Assembly (NCBI RefSeq): GCF_963678635.1
Contig: NC_087065.1
Coordinates: forward strand, 1,982,001 to 2,046,000
Source of the DNA: Symsagittifera roscoffensis
Lineage: Eukaryota > Xenacoelomorpha > Acoela > Convolutidae
Length of the DNA stretch: 64,000 nucleotides
Direction: 5' to 3'
How positions within the stretch are numbered: the stretch's first letter is position 1; each line of letters begins with the position of its first letter. Shown in pieces: positions 57,101-64,000 of the stretch. The notes beneath the pieces are model-generated. The model was not told where the DNA came from. It was given only the letters and a program-made list of their open reading frames with translations, and ran no database searches. Both the position numbers and the translations under genes were made by a program.

Positions 57101-57455
57101 AGCGGCATGGGCGGACGTGTCCCACGTATTATGGGGATTCTATGAATTGGCAGACACTCTCATTGTATTGGATGAGGTCCTCTTACTTGAGATCTCGAAT
57201 CTCGCTCGGCAACTGAAGTTCAGCCCGGTAATAGGGGATGACCACCCAATAATAAGTCACCTGACAGCCAGCCTATGGTTCCGAGGTATGAACTTGACCA
57301 TCACGAGCTCCACCAGCAAATCGAGGGGACCAAGTAACGAAAGAAAGAATGTGGCTGCGGACAAAAAAATAACTGGAAGCGATGGTATATCGACTAACAC
57401 AAGAGAGAGGCAGGTGGCCGTTTCTAACCCCAAGGCTAGAGAATGCTACGGATAA
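54117..57455 (+). pseudogene. ORF2 of element C, start lost, frame-broken, stop lost
   Basis: The codon matching A's ATG is TTG at 54117. The N-terminal domain and coiled coil are readable, with TAG at 54609. Frame changes occur near 55070 and 55510, the second inside the GTND block. GDSL survives (about 55370), and the DGIH motif reads DGVHFD. TAG at 55840, then an open run to about 56600 and another frame change. The second SGNH-like unit keeps AGSDFEG, but GMNDHL reads VMNDHL. The ORF2 stop seen in A (after STSKS) is lost, so the frame runs on to 57455 over the start of ORF3. Confidence 0.82.
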
Positions 57456-59532
57456 GACGAGGGAGAGTGCCCCACCTCTCGTGAAGCAGATCTGGGAATT
57501 TCTTGAGGGACAGTTGGAGATAGCCGAGAGTAGGGAGATGACGGTGGGGAGATTCGTCACGGCAGCGAACGAGTTCACCATTGGAGGATTATGGAGGGAG
57601 CATGCAAAAGGTGAGTTGAGGACGAGGAAAGATCACGAGATCCTGAAATTCTTGAGACCTTGTTGGGAAAAGAAATACATGGCTGGAGTGTTTTATGCGA
57701 ACAAGACCATTTTAGGGCCTTTGTGCAAAAGCTGTTGAATGTGCCCATAAGCCTATTGCTGGCCCTATACTTGGTTTACCCAAGGTACCTATTTAACATG
57801 GGTCCAGCGTACATGTTCAGCCGGGGAGTAGAGACACTTCGAATTGACGGATATCTGACACTGGTGCTCCTGACTCATGGCGAACTGGTGTCGTTTCATC
57901 GGTTAATGAAATATGGGGAGCCCCTGTCAATAGGAAAGACTCACTCAAGCAAAGACACCTACTCGTACAAGTGCGCTGCCTGACTGAAGACGTTGCTAGT
58001 GGAGTATCTTCTGATGCAAAACCGACACATGAGCGGCGAGGAAAAGAATCCAAAGACGAGAGATGAATTATAGGGAGGCGAATGGTGGTATCCCTCTGCT
58101 GACCGATCTATGTCTGGCAATGAGATCTGACCCAGCGGGAATGATCAGGGGACTAGAGGAGGTCGTGACTTGTATTTACGGACCAGCGGTTACGTGTGCC
58201 TTTCCGGATCCTCTAGTGGCGGCATACCGCAATTCAGTGGTACACGTGAGCCTAATAAGCGTGTTGGATGGGACGGCGTTGAACTGGTGTCGACAAGAAG
58301 TGCTGAGGGCACGAATGAGTAATACAGTGCTCTTTGGGAAGGTGAAAGATCCCGAGTTGGTAGTGTTCAATTTCCGGGTGCAACTGCAATGTAGGATGGG
58401 GGAAAGCGTGAAGGCCCCATTGAGACTTATCCCAAGTTCTGGAATCTGAATCCCCTGACGGCGGACGGAAGAGAAATCCTGAGAATCCCCGCGTGGAAAA
58501 TGAGCTTCGAGTTGGTGAAGAGGGAGCTAGAGGCGACACTAGAGAAGGAAATCCTGCCCGCCACCGTTCCTGAGTTCCCAATGGTCAGGAGAATGACCCT
58601 GGGGATGAATAGCCCACTGGTGGTCCCATCCCTGTTCGCAAGAGCTACGGTAGAAAAGCAGCAAAGGGAGTTCACCGATGGCTGGGACCCCTTGTTCATT
58701 GGATATACAGCAGCAGTCTACTTCCATACTTGTGATATCAAGATAAACTCGTGAACGACTCAAGCGAAAAAAAATGAGAGGATCAATGCCTCCAAAATTC
58801 GAGGTTCGGGACATCTTGAGAACGCTCGATCAAGCGAATTTGGAGAACATGTTACCGGTATGGAATGATGGTAGGATGATCGTAGAAGAAGGGCACATCG
58901 CACTGAAAGACGAGATGAAGTTTGCCACAAAAAAATACCGGGCGCCTTGCGGATTAGAGCGAGTGGAAATGGAACAAGAAGAGAAAGAGCTGGATGCAGC
59001 AGGTTTGTTATATGTGGCTCTGACAGAATACAAGAAGCAAGACCCAGCGAAACCCTCACCCCTATCAGTAGGCACCCCTGGGGACAAGAGAAGTGGTCCC
59101 GTAGAAGACCGATTTAGAGAGATACCCGAGAGAAGGCGAGCCGAGTCAAAGCGGAAAGCATGGATTAACTCTCATTGAAACAGGAGAGGAAATGGAAGTG
59201 GGGAATACGCCTGAGCCGAAACCAGCTGAGGAGGAGTTCACCGCCCATGAACTACTGCAGTACCTGAGCGGAGATGATTGGGCGGACACGGCCACGCCAC
59301 CTCTGACCTCATCCCCTCGGAAAAACCTGGAATTACCCTTGACCGGCGAAACTTCCAACATGGGAATGATACTCTTGAGTACAGAAGAGAGTAAGAAGAA
59401 CACCTTCGAAGGGAATAAGAGCATGTTTCTGGGGACGCTGGATGAAAAAGCTTGGCGGGAATTCTTGAGTGAATGTAATCAAGAGACGAAGAGTGAGTCC
59501 ACACTAGATAACTTCAAGGAAGAACTGTGGAA
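57382..59532 (+). pseudogene. ORF3 of element C, truncated and frame-broken
   Basis: ATG 57382 (MVYRLTQ) is the homologue of A's 9240. Breaks: a frame change near 57700, TGA at 57981, a stop near 58070, a frame change near 58400, TGA at 58752, and another near 59175. The hydrophobic segment, MRSDPAGMIRGLEEV and the acidic middle are all recognisable. Homology to A ends at KEELW (about 59530), where antisense E sequence begins. Unknown function. Confidence 0.8.
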
Positions 59533-61015
59533 TTTGGCTGAGTATTTCTATTTCTAACGTTGCTCCAGTCAGAGTGCGGTCACTCCGTTTGGATTTATGA
59601 CCCGTTGATTTTAATCCCGCCATGAGAATGGGCGGCACCATTGCTACATCCGTTAACATTCTGTCTGTGCCAGGCAATCGATCATCACCTTGTCCCAAAT
59701 CCATGACTTCGTCGACTCGTTTTATTTTCGCTGAGTTGACAGCCTTTATCGATATTTCCGAATCCACCTTCGTCTTTCCCGCTCTCCTTGGCATCATTTT
59801 GCTGCCTAGTTTCAGCTTCATCTCATTGATCTTATCAATCACCAATTTCGATCGCATCGTTCTTTTCCTAGTTCTCGACAGATCTTCTCCTTTATCCTCT
59901 TGCGGTGTCATCTTAATAGGAGAGTTTGGTTGACTTTCGTCAGTGGCTGAGTCGATCAACAATTCACTCAATCTCCCTTCACACTCGTCGAGTTTGTCAA
60001 GGACTTCCCGCATCAGTGGTCGGTTGAGACCTATTTTCAAAATGGACTGGGTTCCGTAGTTCTGAACCACTGTCCAGCCTTCTTCTATGAAGGCCACTCT
60101 GTCCAATCTACATCCCGTCCTATTTTCATGGTCTCGGTGATGTACCTCCCACTCTTCTCCGGGTAATGTTCCCAAGAAGGGTACTCTGGCAGCGCCTTCT
60201 ATCCTTCTTCTCGTTGGTGATTCCATGAGGATTCTTTGTTCATTGTCTTTAGTATTGCCCGGAGAGCTGCTCTCCGGCAAATTCCGTTTCATTTCCGCAA
60301 AAACTGACGGAGGTTCCAGCGTCGAAGTACCTTCGTTTACTGGTTCAGTCGTTTTCAACGCGTCTGCGTTGTTTTCAAAGTCACTGAGGAAATTGAAATC
60401 CAGGCTGGATATTCCTCCTGTCGATGCTTTATCGTCCTCCTTCTCTGCTTGATCATGATCCTCTTGCATAGACTCTTCCGATCGACGGCTTCCTCCCTGC
60501 CCATCATCTCCTCCTGATGTATCTCTCGAATTTGAGGGTCCTTGTCTTTCAGTCTTGGCCCCTTCCGGCAATTTCTGTATGATTAGCCTGCCGGCTGATT
60601 TATCTTCCTCCTCTCCATGGACCACTTTGATTTCCTCATAGCCGAAGGCGGCCAGGAAGGTTCTCGTCTGCAACGTTCCTCCCACTGTTAACTCCTGTTT
60701 CACACTGGTCAAAATCAGGGAGGCCTCAGGTAATTCGGCTCTTCCTCTCATCCTCATAGGCGCTAGGTTTAATTCCGTCCATTCAGTGTCAAACGCTCCA
60801 GGCTTCGGAGTCGCGGCGTTGCCTATGCGCCTCCTCTTGGCTTGATCCGTATAAGCAAATCGCGTATACTGTAACACTGCGGCATTCCTGCCCACAAAAC
60901 ACGGATCCATCGTTTCCGATAATTTCGCTACCCTCCTTTCAACGGTCTCAAACACTCTCAACCTAGGAGTTTGCACTACGGAGACTGCTCCGAGCAACAT
61001 TCTTTTTATCAGAGG
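59504..61015 (-). pseudogene. ORF3 C-terminal half of element E, running into ORF4
   Basis: Open for about 500 codons. It matches the second half of ORF3 in A and B: FPLIKRMLLGAVS against A's FPIVRRMTLG, then FVGRNAAVLQYTRF, an acidic middle, and VVQNYGTQSILKIGLN. At the end VPPILMAGLKSTG matches B's ORF3 end, but the frame continues without a stop into LEIEILSQ, which matches the start of ORF4 in B (LEMEIISQ). Thus E joins ORF3 and ORF4 in one frame. The last ten or so codons (below about 59533) are antisense C sequence, so the annotated stop is accidental. Confidence 0.75.
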
Positions 61016-61268
61016 GAAGATGGATCAACCCTTTTCCCCCAACTCCTAGCTTCTCATCGTCGTAAAGTGAATTCAGATGTTAAATAAATTCAATACAGGA
61101 CATAACCGGGAAGCTAAAAATTATATAAAACAGTTTCAGTTCAAATCCCGAGACCCCTCCGGATTCCTGAATCCGGGGAAATAACGCCCTTATCTTCCTC
61201 CCGGAAGGCTGTTTGTCTACCCTTCACCGTTGTTTTTAACGGCCTTGCAACGATTGTAGCGACACAAT
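59533..61268 (-). mobile_element. Element E: deletion derivative, LTR fragment fused to ORF3, inside C
   Basis: In element sense it consists of part of a D-type LTR (61268 to about 61016), joined at ATCTTCC to mid-ORF3 (61015-59533), then cut at C. Everything from mid-LTR through Gag, Pol, ORF2 and the first half of ORF3 is missing. It is probably a product of template switching or deletion, or the remnant of a larger insertion. Its right side is cut by D. Confidence 0.7.
61016..61268 (-). repeat. LTR fragment of element E
   Basis: Aligns with the D LTR from GATGGATCAACCC (about 61605) to the block before TTGCAACTCGG, including TCCGGATTCCTGAATCCGG and CCCTTCACCGTTG. It is interrupted at 61268 by the first base of the D LTR. 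Confidence 0.75.
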
Positions 61269-62191
61269 TGTAACATTCGCCCGGAAGATACATATCGACG
61301 GATAACAAAACTAAGTCTTAAGACGACTGGCTAGCGTCTAAACAGAGCTTTGCATGTTTTTCACCGTCTCTACCAAGCCAGTACTTTTCGGTGGTCTTTC
61401 TTACATCAGGCTGACAAAAACGTTACTGTTCTCCGGCTTCGACCAGAACGCTCAAATTAACTAGATTACATGCAAAAATAGTGAGCTCATGGCTGGGTCT
61501 CAGTATCCCCAGACCACGAGGTCACTCCTAAAAACAGGGCTACTACTTATTATATTACTATTGTTTTTGTTCAGTAGATAAAAATCATCATCTCCATCGA
61601 AGATGGATCAACCCTTTCCCCTCTACTCCTAGCACCTCATCCTTGTCAAAACTAATCAAAATATCAGTTAAATTCAAGTCAGGACATGACAGGATGCTAA
61701 AATTCAATATAAGTTCATAAAAGTCCACGTCCCGAGACCCTTCCGGATTCTTGAATCCGGTGAATCAAGCTTCTTAATATCCAGTTCACAATAACTCGGA
61801 AGGCTGGGTTTTACCCTTCACCGTTGCTCGCAACGGCCTTGCAACTATTGTAACAGCACAATAGTTGCAACTCGGAACGTCCTCTGCTGTTCGGTAGTTC
61901 GTTGTTGTTTTTTTTTAGTCTCGATTTCGTACTGTTCGTAATCGCAGATAAAGTTGTTCTGTTCCTTTCTGCTATTTTAGCTAAAATGGCCGTCTCTGAC
62001 GTTTCTCAGAAATATGACGTCATAATTCGAATTTTTAAAAATTAGAATTCCAGAATCTTCTAGCCTTCACCGTTTGGCTAATCGTTCAAATAACGTCCTT
62101 ATCCGTTCTAAATCGCCAACTCGGAAGGCTTGCTGCTAAAACACCGAATTCTGCAGAGACCGCATTTTGGCCATTCTGGTCGAATGTCACA
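61269..62191 (-). repeat. 3' LTR of element D (923 bp)
   Basis: Starts TGTAACATTCGCCCGG and ends GAATGTCACA on the + strand. It shares ends and several internal blocks with the B LTR (ACTGGCTAGCGTC/ACTGGCAGGCGTC, ATGGCCGTCT near the far end) but is clearly a different subfamily. Confidence 0.85.
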
Positions 62192-63011
62192 TACTCCGCG
62201 GACAGTCCGGTCAATGTCCTCATTGAATCGCGCAATGTTCTAAGTGGTTACAGTGTCATCGAACAGAATTTACAAAATGCACGAAATTACTTTTACCTAC
62301 GTCACATCGACTCACTGCAGAATATAAATGGCATCATCCTACATCACTATAGCCTTCAAATTCTTTCATTAATCTGCACATTGAGGATATGACTTAAGAT
62401 AAAACATATTTTCTGACTTCCAGTGTCAATATCCCGATTGAAACTTTTTCTCCTAGATTTAAAAGGTGTTGGCTTGCAGGACAGTCCTGCCAACCAACAA
62501 GCTAAAATTATCCTACTATGCTCCTTCCCTTCGGAAATCTTGCTTGTTTATTGTCCTGAATATTAAAACTAAGGAACTTTGTGGTTAGAAAGAACAATGC
62601 AACAACCTCCCTCCTCAAGAAGTTACTCAAGTTTTTCATGTCACCACAAAGTGATCAGCCTTCCTAAGTTATTAAAAACAATCATGCAGGCTGGAATATT
62701 TAAATATACTCTTCCCTCAAGCCTTTCTAAATAAATAATAAGTGAGTGTCTCTAAAGCCACTTCAACTAAAACCAAAATGCAAATTTATAAATGCAACAA
62801 TTTCCAAACTCAACTCAAATGTTTCAGTTTTCAATTACAACTTGGTTGCTTGGTTTCTCACTTGAGTTTTTCACACACATAAAACAATTCTGAGTTTTAA
62901 CTTTTCTTCATCATCCCTTTGTTCTCTTCTTTTTTCGTCGTTTAGAAGTTCTAAAACTTCTAAATTCTTCTAATTTTCTTTCTTGTTGCCTCTTGTTTTC
63001 TCGACCATTCA
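62192..63011 (-). other. 3' untranslated region of element D with polypurine-like tract
   Basis: GTCCGCGGAGTA (element sense) abuts the LTR at 62192-62203. No gene. ACTTTGTGGT (about 62576-62585) and ACCACAAAGT (about 62643-62652) form a perfect 10-base inverted repeat matched in position by a similar pair in B. Confidence 0.65.
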
Positions 63012-64000
63012 TCAATGCTCCATTTCCTCCTCCTGTGACGCTGACTCTGCACTCTCGGTCTCCGTGTCTTGTAGCACGTCATTGACTATCCTGACGCTGT
63101 TGGAAGCCGTCCTCCAACACTTCTGCTCTTCCACCCTCTGTTTACAGCAAGGTAGGGGATCCACGTTTGATTCTCTGTTTCTACAGAAGCTGTTGTGGAG
63201 ACACAACGTCACGTTTCTCTCCAAATCTTCTTTCAGCATCTCTGCCTTCTCATTTCCACTACGCTCGCTCGTCCTGGAAATTCTTTTCACAGCGGTGGTC
63301 ACTGCATTCCGATGGGTCACGAAAGCTCGCTTGAAAGCTCCTGCCCCAATGTCCAGCTGATATTCACTGTACACTCTGCCATGTTTCGACATATGCTTTT
63401 TCGCATACTCGTACAACCATGCAGTCATGTTAGCTCTGAACCATGGCATCAATCGTTTTCTTGCCCATATCTTCTTCACTTCCATCGGAATGTTTAGAAC
63501 TTTGCACATTGTCTCAAAAAGATCTAAATCTTTTAGACAATCTAATTTCTGCAATTGTTCTCTCGTCGGTGCTTCCTGTCTATTATTTTCTCTCACATGA
63601 GCTTCCAGCCATCGTATCGCCATCATAACTCCCACTATCACGATTGTTATGGGCTGTGATGAATCTGGTAAACCCATGGAGAGCAGCTCTCCAGAGTCCC
63701 AGATCAACACCAGATTACTACGCTTGGGATACCACCAGGTCTGCAGCAAGCAGTGGCAAGGAAACTCGTCATGTGTCAACATGATGCTCCTCCAATTCCG
63801 TTTTCCCGAAGCTTCCAGCAATGGTTCCACTTCCATCATCACTCGGTGGATTTCATCATTCTCATCTACTGCATTGTAATCTGTGACAGTTGATCCTCTC
63901 TGTTTCTGTTTTTCAAAGTCACTGAAGTTCCCGCTCACATATCCCATGAATTTCTTTCCTAGTATTGACTCCAACTCTTCTTTGGTTCTTTCTGGAACTG
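63012..64000 (-). CDS. ORF4 of element D, C-terminal third (partial)
   Basis: Open from the window end to the stop at 63012, about 329 residues. It follows B ORF4 residue by residue: VMMEVEPLLEASG, FPCHCLLQTWWYPKRSNL, VLIWDSGELLSMGLPD, AIRWLEA, RLMPWFRANMTAWLYE, DIGAGAFKRAFVTHRNAVTT, LHNSFCRNRE and a final DPLPCCKQR. The Cys-x-Cys motif and the late Cys residues are kept. The lack of any break over the visible part suggests a coding constraint. Function unknown. Confidence 0.82.
   Translation of the reverse strand, partial: VPERTKEELESILGKKFMGYVSGNFSDFEKQKQRGSTVTDYNAVDENDEIHRVMMEVEPLLEASGKRNWRSIMLTHDEFPCHCLLQTWWYPKRSNLVLIWDSGELLSMGLPDSSQPITIVIVGVMMAIRWLEAHVRENNRQEAPTREQLQKLDCLKDLDLFETMCKVLNIPMEVKKIWARKRLMPWFRANMTAWLYEYAKKHMSKHGRVYSEYQLDIGAGAFKRAFVTHRNAVTTAVKRISRTSERSGNEKAEMLKEDLERNVTLCLHNSFCRNRESNVDPLPCCKQRVEEQKCWRTASNSVRIVNDVLQDTETESAESASQEEEMEH

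Larger units (their letters stand above)
42086..59532 (+). mobile_element. Element C: degenerate A-type element (5' LTR begins at 17410; 3' part cut by E)
   Basis: After B, the C LTR resumes and is followed by PBS, leader, Gag, protease, RT, RNase H, integrase, macro-like domain, ORF2 and most of ORF3. It then stops at about 59532 at the start of minus-strand sequence of E. It is close to A throughout but carries dozens of stops and frame changes, so it is the older, inactive copy into which B and E/D inserted. The rest of ORF3, ORF4 and the 3' LTR may lie beyond base 64000. Confidence 0.88.
61269..64000 (-). mobile_element. Element D: 3' end of a further element, continuing beyond the window
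   Basis: In element sense: ORF4 (from beyond 64000 to 63012), a 3' untranslated region, a GTCCGCGGAGTA polypurine-like tract and a 923-bp LTR. It is inserted in the LTR fragment of E. The visible ORF4 is unbroken, so D may be the best-preserved minus-strand copy. Confidence 0.82.

Overview
The whole 64 kb reads as a nest of very large Ty3/gypsy-class LTR retrotransposons; I see no host gene, tRNA or rRNA. The DNA is eukaryotic: LTRs, primer-binding sites, Gag zinc knuckles, protease, RT, RNase H and integrase are recognisable, and TTTTCAG-type splice acceptors precede an internal gene block. The AT-rich non-coding style and the TTTTCAG acceptors resemble a nematode (Caenorhabditis-like), but this is a tentative guess.

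Five copies can be separated. Element A (+, 1-16123; 5' end outside the window) is the best preserved. Its order is Pol (RT, RNase H, integrase, C-terminal macro-like domain), ORF2, ORF3, ORF4, polypurine tract, 884-bp LTR. Next come a degenerate solo LTR and a mosaic of LTR ends (16600-17410). Element C (+) starts with its 5' LTR at about 17410. That LTR is split by element B (-, 17941-42085, about 24.1 kb, both LTRs present and about 97% alike by eye) and resumes at 42086-42448. C then runs as a heavily mutated copy to about 59532. There it is cut by E, a minus-strand deletion derivative in which LTR sequence is fused to mid-ORF3. E's LTR is in turn cut by D (minus strand, LTR 61269-62191, then ORF4 leaving the window at 64000).

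The shared plan is LTR, PBS, a leader of about 3 kb with lineage-specific repeats, Gag (coiled coil and two CCHC knuckles), a +1 frame change, protease-RT-RNase H-linker-integrase with GPY/F-like module, a long tail, and a macro-like domain. A spliceable spacer and three further ORFs sit where retroviruses carry env. ORF2 holds a coiled coil, an SGNH (GDSL) hydrolase domain with its catalytic motifs, and a second degenerate SGNH-like unit. ORF3 and ORF4 match no family I recognise, yet recur in several diverged copies. ORF2-ORF4 lie end to end with short gaps or stop/start overlaps, suggesting one polycistronic or reinitiated message.

The most novel features are the macro-like domain on Pol, the tandem SGNH architecture, the two unknown conserved ORFs, and repeated internal copies of the polypurine-tract core GTCCGGGGAG. 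Domain assignments were made by reading the sequence; no search was run.
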